64,000 nucleotides of DNA, taken from positions 868,001-932,000 of the forward strand of contig NZ_JAFCJE010000002.1 in the NCBI RefSeq assembly GCF_018131185.1, given 5' to 3'. This stretch comes from Bradyrhizobium diazoefficiens (GTDB lineage: Bacteria > Pseudomonadota > Alphaproteobacteria > Rhizobiales > Xanthobacteraceae). Position 1 is the first letter of the stretch; every line of letters begins with the position of its first letter. Positions 48,268 to 59,817 of this stretch are shown here, piece after piece. The position numbers and the translations under genes are program-made. The notes beneath the pieces were generated by a model. It did not search any database. It had not been told where the DNA came from and saw nothing but the letters and a program-made list of their open reading frames with translations.

Positions 48268-50946
48268 TTAAGCGCCGGCCATGGCTTTTTCGATCGCAGC
48301 TAACGCCTCGGTCGCCTTGGCCCCGTCGGGGCCGCCGGCCTGCGCCATGTCGGGCCGGCCGCCGCCGCCCTTGCCCCCGAGCGCTTCGGAGGCGATGCGC
48401 ACCAGGTTCACGGCGTTGAAGCGCGCGGCGAGATCGGCGGTGACGCCGACCACCACACCGGCCTTGCCGTCCTCGGTGACGCCGACGATGGCGACCACGC
48501 CGGATCCGATCTGCTTCTTGGCCTCGTCGGCCAGGCTCTTGAGATCCTTCATCTCGATGCCCTCGACCGCACGCGCCATCAGCTTGACGTCGCCGACCTC
48601 GCGCACGCCGGCGGCTGCGCCGTTGCTCGCGGATGCACCTCCGCCCATCGCCAGCTTCTTGCGGGCGTCGGAGAGCTCGCGCTCGAGCTTCTTGCGCTCC
48701 TCCATCAGCGCGGTGATGCGCGCCGGCACGTCGTCGAGCGAGGTGCGCAGCTCGTTTGCCGCGGTCTTCGCCAGCGCCATGGTCTCGTTGGCGTGTCTTC
48801 GCGCGTAGTTGCCGGTCAGCGCCTCGATGCGGCGCACGCCGGAGGCCACCGCGCTCTCGCCGGTCAGCGTGATCAGGCCGATGTCGCCGGTGCGCCGCAC
48901 ATGGGTGCCGCCGCAGAGCTCGACCGACCAGCCGAGCGCGTTGGCGCCACGCTCGCGCGCGGTCCGGCCCATCGAGACGACGCGGACCTCGTCGCCGTAT
49001 TTTTCACCGAACAAAGCGCGCGCGCCGGCTTCGCGGGCCTCGTCCACGCCCATGACGCGGGTGGTGACCTCGTCATTTTCCAGCACCACGTCGTTGGCGA
49101 TGTCCTCGATGCGCGCAAGCTCTTCCGCCGTGATCGGCTTCGGGTGCACGAAGTCGAAGCGCAAACGATCGGGCGCGACCATCGAGCCGCGCTGGGCGAT
49201 GTGATCGCCGAGCACCTGGCGCAGCGCCTCGTGGATGAGATGCGTCGCCGAGTGATGCGCGCGGATCGAGGAGCGCCTGGAATGATCGACCTCGAGCTGC
49301 AGCGCGGTGCCGAGCTTCAGCTCGCCGCTTTCGACGGTGCCGACATGCACGAAGAAATCGCCGAGCTTCTTCTGGGTGTCGGTGACGCGGAACTTGATGC
49401 CGCCCTCGCCCGTGAGGACGCCGGTGTCGCCGACCTGGCCGCCGGACTCCGCGTAGAACGGCGTCTGGTTCAGCACGATCGCGCCGGTGTCACCGGTCTT
49501 GAGGCTCGTCACCTCGGCGCCGTCCTTCACCAGCGCCGACACCGCGCCTTCGGCGCTCTCGGTCTCGTAGCCCAGGAATTCAGTGGCACCGAGCTTCTCG
49601 CGCAGCGGAAACCAGATCGCCTCGGAAGCCGCCTCGCCCGAGCCTTTCCAGGACTCGCGCGCCTTGGCCTTCTGGCGCTCCATCGCGTCGGTGAACGCGG
49701 CCTGGTCGACGCCGATGCCGCGCGACTTCAGCGCGTCCTGCGTCAGGTCCAGCGGGAAGCCGTAGGTGTCGTAGAGCGTGAAGGCGACGTCGCCGTCGAA
49801 CATGTCGCCCTTCTTCAAGGACGCGCTCTTCTCATCGAGGATGGCAAGGCCGCGCACCAGCGTTTTGCGGAAGCGGGTCTCTTCCAGCCGCAGCGTTTCC
49901 TCGATCAGATTCTCCGCGCGCATCAAATCGGGATAGGCCTGGCCCATCTCGCGCACCAGCGCCCAGACCAGCCGATGCATCAGCGGCTCTTTCGCACCGA
50001 GCAGCTGCGCATGGCGCATCGCGCGGCGCATGATCCGCCGCAACACGTAACCGCGGCCCTCGTTCGATGGCAGCACACCGTCCGCGACCAGGAAGGCCGA
50101 GGAACGCAGATGGTCCGCGATGACGCGGAACGAGGCCACGGTCTGCTCGTTCGGCCCGCTGCCGAGCGCGGACGACGTCGCATCGACCAAATGGCGGAAC
50201 AGATCGGTTTCGAACACGCTCTCGACGCCCTGCAGAATGCAGGCCATGCGCTCCAGGCCCATGCCGGTGTCGATCGAGGGACGCGGCAGAGGCACGCGCT
50301 CCTCCTTCGTCACCTGCTCGTACTGCATGAACACCAGGTTCCAGAATTCGAGGAAGCGGTCGCCGTCCTCTTCCGGCGAGCCCGGAGGCCCGCCCCAGAT
50401 GTGCTCGCCGCGGTCGATGAAGATCTCCGAGCACGGGCCGCACGGGCCGGTGTCGCCCATCGCCCAGAAATTGTCCGAGGTCGGAATGCGGATGATGCGG
50501 TCGTCGGAGAAGCCCGCGATCTTCTTCCACAGGCCGGCCGCCTCGTCGTCGGTGTGGTAGACGGTGACCAGCAGCTTGTCCTTCTTGAGCCCGAACTCCC
50601 TGGTGATCAGCGTCCAGGCGAGCTCGATCGCCCGCTCCTTGAAATAGTCGCCGAACGAGAAATTGCCGAGCATCTCGAAGAAGGTGAGATGGCGCGCGGT
50701 GTAGCCGACATTGTCGAGGTCGTTGTGCTTGCCGCCGGCCCGCACGCATTTCTGCGAGGTGGTGGCGCGCTGATAGGGCCGCTTCTCGACGCCGGTGAAG
50801 ACGTTCTTGAACTGCACCATGCCTGCATTGGTGAACATCAATGTCGGGTCGTTGCGCGGCACCAATGGCGAGGACGACACGATCTCGTGGCCGTTCTCGG
50901 CAAAGAAGTTCAGAAAGGTCGACCTGATCTCGTTGACGCCGCTCAT
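48268..50946 (-). CDS. alaS: Alanyl-tRNA synthetase
   Basis: The 892-residue protein has the class II catalytic core ([31 protein letters not shown] is the ATP region, cut here across residues 15-45), the editing domain motifs [12 protein letters not shown] and [13 protein letters not shown] with zinc-like His/Cys, and the C-Ala tail ([12 protein letters not shown]). ATG 50946 has GGATG upstream with good spacing; ATG 50952 is two codons earlier. AlaS edits mischarged Ser/Gly-tRNA as in other bacteria. Confidence 0.97.
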   Translation of the reverse strand: MSGVNEIRSTFLNFFAENGHEIVSSSPLVPRNDPTLMFTNAGMVQFKNVFTGVEKRPYQRATTSQKCVRAGGKHNDLDNVGYTARHLTFFEMLGNFSFGDYFKERAIELAWTLITREFGLKKDKLLVTVYHTDDEAAGLWKKIAGFSDDRIIRIPTSDNFWAMGDTGPCGPCSEIFIDRGEHIWGGPPGSPEEDGDRFLEFWNLVFMQYEQVTKEERVPLPRPSIDTGMGLERMACILQGVESVFETDLFRHLVDATSSALGSGPNEQTVASFRVIADHLRSSAFLVADGVLPSNEGRGYVLRRIMRRAMRHAQLLGAKEPLMHRLVWALVREMGQAYPDLMRAENLIEETLRLEETRFRKTLVRGLAILDEKSASLKKGDMFDGDVAFTLYDTYGFPLDLTQDALKSRGIGVDQAAFTDAMERQKAKARESWKGSGEAASEAIWFPLREKLGATEFLGYETESAEGAVSALVKDGAEVTSLKTGDTGAIVLNQTPFYAESGGQVGDTGVLTGEGGIKFRVTDTQKKLGDFFVHVGTVESGELKLGTALQLEVDHSRRSSIRAHHSATHLIHEALRQVLGDHIAQRGSMVAPDRLRFDFVHPKPITAEELARIEDIANDVVLENDEVTTRVMGVDEAREAGARALFGEKYGDEVRVVSMGRTARERGANALGWSVELCGGTHVRRTGDIGLITLTGESAVASGVRRIEALTGNYARRHANETMALAKTAANELRTSLDDVPARITALMEERKKLERELSDARKKLAMGGGASASNGAAAGVREVGDVKLMARAVEGIEMKDLKSLADEAKKQIGSGVVAIVGVTEDGKAGVVVGVTADLAARFNAVNLVRIASEALGGKGGGGRPDMAQAGGPDGAKATEALAAIEKAMAGA

Positions 50947-51124
50947 GTTCATCCAATCGGGTGTGCTTGGACCCGCTTCTCGCCATCAAAACCGTAACGT
51001 TAAGGCTGATATCTGCGGGCCAAAGCGCTTTTAGACAAGGCCAGCTTCGCTGTCCAGAAACTGTGCAAGGAGATCATAGGGTTGCCACACCAGCGCAATC
51101 CGGTTGAAAGGCACGGAAGTCGCG

Positions 51125-51130
51125 TTGACA
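51125..51130 (+). promoter_or_regulatory. -35 element (TTGACA) upstream of the glycine riboswitch
   Basis: TTGACA lies about 45 bases ahead of the first aptamer; a fair -10 near 51150 (CTGTAC) is weak. Initiation would place the transcript start near 51160. Confidence 0.45.
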
Positions 51131-51171
51131 GGCTTGGCCGCCCTGTGGTCTGTACCCATCTGTATCGTACG

Positions 51172-51345
51172 GCCACGTCGGGAGAGACCGGCTTTAGGTA
51201 GCCGGCGCCGAAGGAGCAACCGCCCCGGAAACTCTCAGGCAAAAGGACCGCGTGGCTTTGACAGCATCTGGAAAGAGGCGCCGACGGGTCTAGACCCGGA
51301 CTGCGTCCGCCGACGGGATAATACTCTCAGGCACAGCGACAGATG
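51172..51345 (+). ncRNA. Tandem glycine riboswitch ahead of gcvT
   Basis: Two aptamers are visible. The first (about 51172-51254) has CGGGAGAGACC, GCCGAAGGAGCAACC and CTCAGGCAAAAGGACC. The second (about 51268-51345) has GGAAAGAGGCGCCGACGG, GCCGACGGGATAATACTCTCAGGCA. These are the canonical glycine-aptamer core sequences in tandem, 15 bases apart, with the gene start about 60 bases further. Glycine binding is expected to switch on gcvT-gcvH-gcvP. Confidence 0.95.
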
Positions 51346-51405
51346 GGGCTTCGACTGGTGTCCATCGGGGAATCGTCCCCGGGGAACCGCCGAGGGCCCT
51401 CCAAG

Positions 51406-52551
51406 ATGCTAGCGCACGACCAAGACTCCCTGAAACGTACGCCCCTTCACGGGCTTCATGTCTCCCTGGGCGGCAAGATGGTGCCGTTCGCGGGCTATGA
51501 CATGCCCGTGCAATACCCGGCGGGCGTGCTGAAGGAGCACCTCCATACCCGCACCAAAGCCGGCCTGTTCGACGTCTCTCATATGGGCCAGCTCGCGCTC
51601 CGGCCGAAGTCCGGCAAGGTTGAGGACGCCGCCCGCGCCCTGGAACGGCTGGTGCCGCAGGATATCGTGGCGATCGCGCCGGGGCGGCAGCGCTACGCCC
51701 AGTTCACAAATGAAGATGGCGGCATTCTCGACGATCTCATGGTCGCCAATTTCGGCGACCACCTGTTCCTGGTCGTCAACGCCGCCTGCAAGGCCGAAGA
51801 CGAGGCGCATCTGCGCGCGAATCTCTCGAACGATTGCGTCATCGATTCTCTTGGCGACCGCGCGCTGATCGCGCTACAGGGCCCGAAGGCGGAGGCTGCG
51901 CTGGCGAAATTATGTGCAGAGGCGCCGTCCATGACATTCATGGACGCCGGTCCGCGCATGGTTGCCGATATTGCCTGCTTCGTCTCGCGCTCTGGCTACA
52001 CCGGCGAGGACGGTTTCGAGATTTCCGTCCCCGCTGCGGATGCCGAGCGCCTCGCCAAGATGCTGCTGGAAAACCCCGACGTGCTGCCGATCGGCCTCGG
52101 CGCGCGCGACAGCCTGCGGCTGGAAGCCGGGCTCTGCCTCTACGGCCACGACATCGACACCACCACGACGCCAGTCGAAGCGGCGCTGGAATGGTCGGTG
52201 CAAAAGAGTCGCCGCACCGGCGGCGCGCGCGCCGGCGGCTTTCCGGGTGCGGACAAGATCCTGGCCCATTTCGATCGTGGTGCATCCCGCCGCCGCATCG
52301 GTCTCCTCGCCCTCGGCCGCGCCCCGGTGCGCGAGGGCGCGCTGCTGTTTGCCGACGAGACGGCAGGCGAGCCGATCGGACAAGTCACGTCGGGCGGTTT
52401 CGGCCCGAGCCTGAATGCGCCGGTCGCGATGGGCTACGTGCCGACGAAACTGAGCGCGCTCGGCACCAAACTGTTCGCCGAGGTGCGCGGCCAGCGACTG
52501 CCGCTCGCAGTCGCCGCCATGCCCTTCGTGAAAAACACCTACAAACGCTGA
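51406..52551 (+). CDS. gcvT: Glycine cleavage system T protein (aminomethyltransferase)
   Basis: GcvT transfers the methylene group from the aminomethyl-lipoyl H protein to tetrahydrofolate, releasing ammonia. The 381-residue protein shows [40 protein letters not shown] and [21 protein letters not shown] 51406 follows the riboswitch; the downstream gcvH begins 10 bases after its stop. Confidence 0.96.
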   Translation: MLAHDQDSLKRTPLHGLHVSLGGKMVPFAGYDMPVQYPAGVLKEHLHTRTKAGLFDVSHMGQLALRPKSGKVEDAARALERLVPQDIVAIAPGRQRYAQFTNEDGGILDDLMVANFGDHLFLVVNAACKAEDEAHLRANLSNDCVIDSLGDRALIALQGPKAEAALAKLCAEAPSMTFMDAGPRMVADIACFVSRSGYTGEDGFEISVPAADAERLAKMLLENPDVLPIGLGARDSLRLEAGLCLYGHDIDTTTTPVEAALEWSVQKSRRTGGARAGGFPGADKILAHFDRGASRRRIGLLALGRAPVREGALLFADETAGEPIGQVTSGGFGPSLNAPVAMGYVPTKLSALGTKLFAEVRGQRLPLAVAAMPFVKNTYKR

Positions 52552-52561
52552 GGACGAGACA

Positions 52562-52930
52562 ATGACCACGACGCTGTACACCTCCGACCATGAATGGCTC
52601 GCCATCGACGGCGATGTCGCCACTATCGGCATCACCGACTATGCCCAGCAGCAGCTCGGCGACGTCGTGTTCGTCGAGTTGCCCAAGGTCGGCCGCGCGC
52701 TGAAGAAGGCGGAAGCCGCCGCCGTCGTGGAATCGGTGAAGGCCGCCTCCGACGTCTACGCGCCCGTGACCGGCGAAGTGCTCGAGGCCAATGCCGAGCT
52801 CGCCGCCGAGCCGGCGCTGGTGAACTCGGACGCGCAGGGCAAGGCCTGGTTCTTCAAGATCAGGATTGCCGACAAGAGCGAGCTCGGCGGTCTCATGGAT
52901 GAAGCCGCCTACAAGGCACATACGGCTTAA
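52562..52930 (+). CDS. gcvH: Glycine cleavage system H protein
   Basis: The 122-residue carrier has [16 protein letters not shown] at the N terminus and the lipoyl-lysine motif [19 protein letters not shown] (Lys near residue 63), followed by AWFFKI. The start follows GAGGACGAG. It lies between gcvT and gcvP in the same operon. Confidence 0.97.
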   Translation: MTTTLYTSDHEWLAIDGDVATIGITDYAQQQLGDVVFVELPKVGRALKKAEAAAVVESVKAASDVYAPVTGEVLEANAELAAEPALVNSDAQGKAWFFKIRIADKSELGGLMDEAAYKAHTA

Positions 52931-52947
52931 GGACGATGGAGCAAGCG

Positions 52948-55815
52948 ATGACCGCGCACCGCAAGACCAACGGCGACACCGCCGCAAGTTTCGTTCGCCG
53001 CCATATCGGCCCCTCGGCGCGCGACGTCACCGCAATGCTCGAAACCGTCAGCGCAAAGAGCGTCGATGCCTTGATGGCGGAGACGCTGCCGGCCTCGATC
53101 CGGCAGGCCGCCCCCCTCGACCTCGGCAAGCCGCTCAGCGAGACCGAGGCGATCGCGCATATGACCGAGCTCGCAAGCCAGAACCAGGTCTTCACCTCGC
53201 TGATCGGCCAGGGCTATTCAGGCACCATCCTGCCCGCGGTGATCCAGCGCAACATCCTCGAAAATCCGGCCTGGTACACCGCCTACACGCCCTACCAGCC
53301 CGAGATCAGCCAGGGCCGGCTGGAAGCGCTGCTCAACTTCCAGACCATGATCTGCGATCTCACCGGGCTCGACGTCGCCAACGCCTCGCTGCTCGATGAG
53401 GCCACCGCTGCCGCCGAAGCCATGGCGCTGGCCGAGCGGCACTCGCAGGTGAAGGCAAAGGCTTTCTTCGTCGACAAGGACGTGCACCCGCAGACGCTCG
53501 CCGTGATGCGCACCCGCGCCGAGCCGCTGGGCTGGAGTTTGGTCGTCGGCGATCCCCTCACCGATCTCGACAAGGCCGATGTACTCGGCGCGTTGCTGCA
53601 ATATCCGGGTTCGTCAGGCGCAGTGCGCGACCTCAGGCCCGCAATCGCCGCACTGAAGGCCAAGGGCGCGCTCGCGATCGTCGCCGCCGACCTGCTGGCG
53701 CTGACGCTGCTCGCCTCGCCCGGCGAGCTGGGTGCCGACATCGCGATCGGTTCCGCGCAGCGTTTTGGCGTGCCGATGGGCTATGGCGGACCGCACGCGG
53801 CCTATATGGCGGTGCGCGATGCGCTGAAGCGCTCGCTGCCCGGCCGCATCGTCGGCCTCTCCGTGGACTCCCGTGGAATGCCGGCCTATCGCCTCGCGCT
53901 GCAGACCCGCGAGCAGCATATCCGCCGCGAGAAGGCGACCTCCAACATCTGCACCGCGCAGGTGCTGCTCGCCGTGATCGCCTCGATGTATGCGGTCTAT
54001 CACGGCCCCGAGGGCCTGACGCAGATCGCGCGCAACGTGCATCGCCGTACGGCCGTGCTCGCGGCCGGCTTGCGCAAGCTCGGCTTTGCGCCTGATAGCG
54101 ACACCTTCTTCGACACGCTGAGCGTCGATGCCGGCGCCAAGCGCGCCGAGATCGTCGCGCGCGCGGCCGCCGAGAAGATAAATCTCGGCGTCGGCGACCC
54201 CGCCTTGCGCATCGCGCTCGACGAGACCACCACGCCTGCGACGGTCGAAGCGGTCTGGCGCGCCTTCGGCGGCAAGCTCGCCTATGCAGAGATCGATGCC
54301 GAGACGCGCGAAACGCTGCCGGACGAGTTGAAGCGCACCACCGCTTTCCTCACCCATCCCGTGTTCCACGCGCATCGCTCGGAGACCGAGATGCTGCGCT
54401 ATATGCGCAAGCTCAGTGACCGCGATCTCGCGCTCGACCGCGCGATGATCCCGCTGGGATCCTGCACCATGAAGCTGAACGCGACCACCGAGATGATGCC
54501 GCTGACCTGGCCGGAGTTCGGGAGCTTGCATCCGTTCGTTCCGCGCGAGCAGGCCAAGGGCTATCACGCGCTGTTCGCCCGGCTGCAAAAATGGCTCTGC
54601 GACATCACCGGCTATGACGCGATCTCGCTGCAGCCGAACTCCGGCGCGCAGGGCGAATATGCCGGGCTGCTCGCGATCCGCGGCTATCATGCCTCGCGCG
54701 GCGAAAGCCATCGCAAGATCTGCCTGATCCCCTCCTCCGCCCACGGCACCAATCCGGCCTCGGCCGCGATGGTCGGCATGGACGTGGTGGTGGTCGCCTG
54801 CGAAAAGAACGGCGACGTCGACGTCAATGATCTCCGCGCCAAGGCCGAGAAGCATTCGAACGATCTCGCCGCGGTCATGATCACCTATCCCTCGACCCAT
54901 GGCGTGTTCGAGGAGCACATCCGCGAGATCTGCGACATCGTCCACGGCCATGGCGGCCAGGTGTATCTCGACGGCGCCAACCTCAACGCGCAGGTCGGCC
55001 TCTCCAGGCCAGGCGATTACGGCGCCGATGTCAGCCATCTCAATCTGCACAAGACCTTCTGCATCCCGCATGGCGGCGGCGGCCCCGGCATGGGCCCGAT
55101 CGGCGTCAAGGCACATCTCGCGCCGTTCCTGCCCGGTCATCCAGCGACGCAAGGCGATGCGCCCGTCGGCCCGGTCTCGGCCGCCCCTTTCGGCTCGGCC
55201 TCGATCCTGACCATCTCCTACATCTATATCCTGATGATGGGCGGCGAAGGCCTGAAGCGCGCCACCGAGATCGCGATCCTCAACGCCAATTACATCGCGG
55301 CGCGCCTCGATCCGCACTTCCCGGTGCTCTACAAGAATGCCAGGGGCCGCGTCGCGCATGAATGCATCGTCGACCCGCGTGCGTTGAAGACGACCAGCGG
55401 CGTCACCGTGGACGACATCGCAAAGCGCCTGATCGATTACGGCTTCCACGCGCCGACCATGAGCTTCCCGGTGCCGGGCACGCTGATGATCGAGCCGACC
55501 GAATCGGAATCGAAGGCCGAGCTGGATCGTTTTTGCGACGCCATGATCGCGATCCGGAAAGAGATCGGCGAGGTCGAAGCCGGCCGCTTCAAGATCGAAG
55601 CCTCGCCGTTGCGCCACGCCCCGCACACCGTGCACGACATCGCGGACGACGATTGGAATCGCCCCTACACCCGCGCCGAGGGCTGCTTCCCCGCGGGCAG
55701 CTCGCGCACCGATAAATACTGGAGCCCGGTGGGCCGCGTCGACAACGTCTATGGCGACCGTAACCTCGTGTGCTCCTGCCCGCCGGTGAGCGATTACGCG
55801 CAAGCCGCGGAGTAG
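52948..55815 (+). CDS. gcvP: Glycine dehydrogenase (decarboxylating), P protein
   Basis: The P protein decarboxylates glycine and transfers the aminomethyl group to GcvH. This 955-residue single-chain form has the N-terminal [38 protein letters not shown], and in the second half [28 protein letters not shown] and the PLP-lysine motif [17 protein letters not shown] (near residue 700). ATG 52948 is preferred because GGAGC is six bases upstream; ATG 52936 is also in frame. Confidence 0.97.
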   Translation: MTAHRKTNGDTAASFVRRHIGPSARDVTAMLETVSAKSVDALMAETLPASIRQAAPLDLGKPLSETEAIAHMTELASQNQVFTSLIGQGYSGTILPAVIQRNILENPAWYTAYTPYQPEISQGRLEALLNFQTMICDLTGLDVANASLLDEATAAAEAMALAERHSQVKAKAFFVDKDVHPQTLAVMRTRAEPLGWSLVVGDPLTDLDKADVLGALLQYPGSSGAVRDLRPAIAALKAKGALAIVAADLLALTLLASPGELGADIAIGSAQRFGVPMGYGGPHAAYMAVRDALKRSLPGRIVGLSVDSRGMPAYRLALQTREQHIRREKATSNICTAQVLLAVIASMYAVYHGPEGLTQIARNVHRRTAVLAAGLRKLGFAPDSDTFFDTLSVDAGAKRAEIVARAAAEKINLGVGDPALRIALDETTTPATVEAVWRAFGGKLAYAEIDAETRETLPDELKRTTAFLTHPVFHAHRSETEMLRYMRKLSDRDLALDRAMIPLGSCTMKLNATTEMMPLTWPEFGSLHPFVPREQAKGYHALFARLQKWLCDITGYDAISLQPNSGAQGEYAGLLAIRGYHASRGESHRKICLIPSSAHGTNPASAAMVGMDVVVVACEKNGDVDVNDLRAKAEKHSNDLAAVMITYPSTHGVFEEHIREICDIVHGHGGQVYLDGANLNAQVGLSRPGDYGADVSHLNLHKTFCIPHGGGGPGMGPIGVKAHLAPFLPGHPATQGDAPVGPVSAAPFGSASILTISYIYILMMGGEGLKRATEIAILNANYIAARLDPHFPVLYKNARGRVAHECIVDPRALKTTSGVTVDDIAKRLIDYGFHAPTMSFPVPGTLMIEPTESESKAELDRFCDAMIAIRKEIGEVEAGRFKIEASPLRHAPHTVHDIADDDWNRPYTRAEGCFPAGSSRTDKYWSPVGRVDNVYGDRNLVCSCPPVSDYAQAAE

Positions 55816-55830
55816 GACACGACGGAGGTT

Positions 55831-55924
55831 TCGTAGGGTGGGCAAAGCGCAAGCGTGCCCACCACCTCCATATGCGGTGAAAGATCGTGGGCACGGCGCT
55901 TGCTCGCCTTTGCCCACCCTACGA
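55831..55924. repeat. Perfect 17-bp inverted repeat after gcvP
   Basis: TCGTAGGGTGGGCAAAG (55831-55847) and CTTTGCCCACCCTACGA (55908-55924) are exact complements, with inner GGGCACGC-type pairs. It is probably a dispersed palindromic element and could end the gcv transcript and that of the facing gene. Confidence 0.8.
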
Positions 55925-55939
55925 TCCTACGGTCCCGAC

Positions 55940-56944
55940 CTAAGGCGCAACCAACACTCGCCTTTGCCCATCCCAACGCCAGAGCCGTTCATTGGTGAGG
56001 AGCGTGCCGCCCCACCAGCGCCGAATCGGGTTGTGGCGGCGGAAATCCTCCCGGCCCTCCAGAACCGCTTTGCCGAATTCGGTCAGCGACAGGCGGCTCC
56101 GGCGATAGGCGGCGTTGCGACTGCGCGCGTTGTCCGGATCGAGTGTCGCCAGCTTGGCGTCCAGACCCGCGATCGCTGGCGCAGGGCCGAATGCAAGTCC
56201 TTCGAGCAGCGCGCCCAACTCCCATCGATCGAACATCCCCGTCCCCAGAGCACCCGGCCGAAATAGTTCATCGGTACGATTGCGCCCTGTTGCGATGAGT
56301 TCGATAAGCCGCGTCTCGGTCGCCCCCAGTCCCGTCGTCGTTGAAGGCAACTCTGCGAGCAGGTCTTCCATGGCAGGCTTCAGAAAACGCAAATTGCCGA
56401 GCTGTCTGCCGAGCAGCCCGGCGCAAAGCTCTGGCGTCGGCGCACGGTAAGCCTCCCAGGCCATGCTGGCGATCGCAAAATCGCTTTCTGCCAGATCGAA
56501 CTCCTGCACGTCGCGCAGACGAAGCGCGGCTGGGTCGGCTCCGCGCAGGTCGAAATCGACATGTCGCAACCGCAGCTTCTCAGTGGCGGATGGTGGTTTG
56601 GAACGCAGGTAATCAAGGATCCAGACCAGCTGCAATTGACTGTTTGGTTCGGAGTCGAACCACAGTTCGATGACATCGACCCCGTAATTCTCGCAGACCC
56701 AGAGCAACGCGCCAGCTCGATCCTGTCGCCTGAGAAGGAGCGAATAGCGGACGGGAACGCAATCCGACCAGTGCATCTCATCGTACCATGTCCTGGACTC
56801 GCGCCAGGCGAGATAACCGTTGAGATGGCCAGCTGACGGAAGTGGCCCCGAAACGAAGCGATAGATGAAAGGAATGACCAAGTCAGCACGATCCGCGAGC
56901 GCGAGGCTGACGCCGGACGAACTCGTCAGGATCACGCGCTTCAT
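55940..56944 (-). CDS. DUF1835-like protein of unknown function
   Basis: The 334-residue protein has a central IELWFDSEPNSQLQLVWILD segment near residue 90, similar to the WFDxxxxxQL block of DUF1835, then WEAYRAPTPELCAGLLGRQ, ELPSTTTGLGATETRLIELI near residue 220, and ends GGTLLTNERLWRWDG. The DUF1835 name is inferred from these blocks only. The start ATG 56944 is preferred over 56968 because homology begins MKRVILTSS. It stands between gcvP and recA and shows no link to glycine metabolism. Confidence 0.6.
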   Translation of the reverse strand: MKRVILTSSSGVSLALADRADLVIPFIYRFVSGPLPSAGHLNGYLAWRESRTWYDEMHWSDCVPVRYSLLLRRQDRAGALLWVCENYGVDVIELWFDSEPNSQLQLVWILDYLRSKPPSATEKLRLRHVDFDLRGADPAALRLRDVQEFDLAESDFAIASMAWEAYRAPTPELCAGLLGRQLGNLRFLKPAMEDLLAELPSTTTGLGATETRLIELIATGRNRTDELFRPGALGTGMFDRWELGALLEGLAFGPAPAIAGLDAKLATLDPDNARSRNAAYRRSRLSLTEFGKAVLEGREDFRRHNPIRRWWGGTLLTNERLWRWDGQRRVLVAP

Positions 56945-57046
56945 GGTCGGCAGGCCCCTCTCATGCAAAACGAAACGGGCGCTGACGACGTCGGCAACTC
57001 AACGTCTTCAGCGCCCGCTCCTCGCGAAAAACCTTCGCGTTAAGAC

Positions 57047-58135
<1,089 letters not shown>

Positions 58136-58227
58136 TGGGTCGTGCTCCTTATGGCGAGGATTCGCGTGAGGGACAAACGGTTGCGAGGCGGCTCGTCGAC
58201 AAAAGCAATGTACCCTATTTGTTCTAG

Positions 58228-58242
58228 GTTCGCAATATGTTC
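58228..58242. promoter_or_regulatory. Alphaproteobacterial LexA (SOS) box of recA
   Basis: GTTCGCAATATGTTC fits GTTC-N7-GTTC exactly, the direct-repeat LexA site known in alphaproteobacteria. An extra GTTC (58221-58224) precedes it. It is 93-107 bases upstream of the recA start codon. Confidence 0.88.
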
Positions 58243-58975
58243 TTTTGGGCTTTCGTTTTGTGCCCGACCCTTGGGTAGATCAAGGAATTTGGACCCAACG
58301 GAACACGTTGCGGGCGGGAATATGGATCGTCAGTGTGAGCAATTTTGCTCAGACCACATGATGAGGATGTGCAATTCCTAACACACCGGGGTTTTGCAAA
58401 CCCACCCGGGGCTGGGAAGCCGCTGCCCGCGACACAGATTAGGCGGGTGGCGTTTTTCCGTGAAGCAAGGCCGCCTCGGTTGGCGGCTTCTTTCATTTTG
58501 AATTGCCTTCGCGATCCCGCTGATTTGTGTCCGCAACGTCGTCATCACGGGCCGTGACGATGAAAACGACCACGTGTAGGTCGCCTCATTGTCCCTCCTC
58601 ATTGCGCCCTAATCCCACTCTGCGGGTGTCGGAATCGAAAGGGGCCACCTGTGCGGTAGCCCCTTGCCGGTTGCAATGAATGTTCGTGCTGAAATGCCAG
58701 CCCCGGCGGGACCGAAAGTAGATTCGGCCCTGCCTTAGAATCAAGTGGAATTGCCACTTTTTCCTTAATGGGAGGAGTGTCCCATTTCCCCTCTGCGGGT
58801 GTCCTAATCAGGACAGCACCGGGCCTTTCACTCTCGGAGCGTCCTGTGCGCACAATTGAACAGACGCCGTTCCTTTTATGGATCCTAATCCATCATCACC
58901 GCACGGACCCCGGCTGCTCCCGGTGACGAGAAGCCGATGGCGCTCCCGCCGTGCTCGCGCGGACAGGGGCGTGCC
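58243..58975. other. Hairpin-rich non-coding region upstream of recA
   Basis: No credible gene is found in these 730 bases; open frames are short and lack ribosome-binding sites. Seen: a plus-strand terminator (58464-58500), a minus-strand terminator-like hairpin (58638-58664), hairpins at 58743-58759, 58767-58787 and 58801-58814, and a 13-base direct repeat CTCTGCGGGTGTC at 58618-58630 and 58791-58803. The dense structure suggests one or more small RNA genes, not identified by family. Confidence 0.5.
58464..58500 (+). terminator. Rho-independent terminator with no upstream plus-strand gene
   Basis: GCCGCC (58470-58475) pairs with GGCGGC (58482-58487); outer GAAG..CTTC extends the stem, followed by TTCTTTCATTTT. 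The only plus-strand DNA ahead is non-coding, so this points to a small RNA ending near 58500. Confidence 0.65.
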
Positions 58976-59176
58976 ATGATCAAGCGACGACGTTTCAAGC
59001 AGCAACTGACCCTTCAAGACCGGCTCTCCGCATGGGTGAAACAGGTCAAGGAGGACGCCTCCCGGCTTCCGCCCGGCCCTGAAAGGGACGCCCTGCTCAA
59101 GAAGGCGCGCGAAGCCGAGATGGCAAATCATCTGCACGACTGGGTCAAATCCCCCGGACTGCAACCGCCGAAATAG
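58976..59176 (+). CDS. Small hypothetical basic protein
   Basis: The 66-residue protein (MIKRRRFKQQLTLQDRLS at the start, then a helical charged region) resembles small basic proteins annotated as hypothetical in Bradyrhizobium. ATG 58976 is chosen as the first in-frame start with homologous beginning; the frame continues upstream without a clear ribosome-binding site. It has no recognisable domain. Confidence 0.6.
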   Translation: MIKRRRFKQQLTLQDRLSAWVKQVKEDASRLPPGPERDALLKKAREAEMANHLHDWVKSPGLQPPK

Positions 59177-59328
59177 CCGCGCAGCCGCGACGTCCTTTCG
59201 GACCGAGGCTGACGCGCATCAAGGGCGAGCTGCCTTGCGCCGTCATAATTCCGCAATCCTCTGGCACCGAACTTTTCGCGGTCTCCGGCCTTCTCCAGGG
59301 TGAGACCGCAACTCTGGGGACTTCAGTC

Positions 59329-59496
59329 ATGACCGAAGACAAGCACCGCGAAACGATCAGGCGCAATCCGCTGCTGGAGGCGGCGCATGAGGAGCTGATC
59401 AAGTTCGAGCGCAAGGAAAACGAGTTTCGCAAGAGGGATCGCGAAGAGCGCGCCAGCGAGCTTCATCTTCCCCTCGACGACATCAAGATCCACTAG
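59329..59496 (+). CDS. Small hypothetical charged helical protein
   Basis: The 55-residue protein starts MTEDKHRETIRRNPLLEAAH, continues with a lysine/arginine/glutamate helix and ends DDIKIH. GGGGA is eight bases ahead of ATG 59329. Codon use is typical of the neighbours. It is too short for standard gene callers; the function is unknown. Confidence 0.6.
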   Translation: MTEDKHRETIRRNPLLEAAHEELIKFERKENEFRKRDREERASELHLPLDDIKIH

Positions 59497-59727
59497 AGCC
59501 CCGGCCGCAGAAGCGATCGCTCACTTCCGGCAAGGCGAGAATCGCCCCGTCGCAAGACGCGTCAGGCTCGCGGGGCGAACGCAACGGTATCCAAACACTA
59601 CCGCTAAGCTACTGAAGGATCAGCGAAACTCCCATGCCCCCGACTGTGCATGGGGTTGTTTTCCCAATTTTCGAGAATGCCCGAGGCCCCGCCCATCGTC
59701 GCGGGGCCCGGCCGCCGTCCGCGTGCC

Positions 59728-59817
59728 CTACAGCAGCGCCAGCAGCACGAGGCCGATCACCAGCACCACGAAGCCAGCCGCTGTCGCGGCGGCAAATGAC
59801 CGCTCTACGTTATCCAT
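59728..59817 (-). CDS. Tiny single-pass membrane protein
   Basis: A 29-residue frame, MDNVERSFAAATAAGF followed by VVLVIGLVLLALL, would be a single membrane helix preceded by GGGGTGG and ATG 59817. The strong ribosome-binding site and hydrophobicity make it plausible, but it could be chance. Confidence 0.45.
   Translation of the reverse strand: MDNVERSFAAATAAGFVVLVIGLVLLALL

Noticed and set aside
48793..50997. 734-aa plus-strand frame opposite alaS
   Set aside because: Shadow frame in antisense to alaS with no recognisable domain.
53614..55917. 767-aa minus-strand frame opposite gcvP
   Set aside because: Composition is that of an antisense shadow; gcvP on the other strand has unmistakable conserved motifs throughout.
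58300..58460. Possible tmRNA, 6S or RNase P RNA gene upstream of recA
   Set aside because: None of the conserved cores I know (tag reading frame, RNase P GAGGAAAGTCC, SRP GGAAGG loop) is present, so only an unnamed candidate small RNA is reported.
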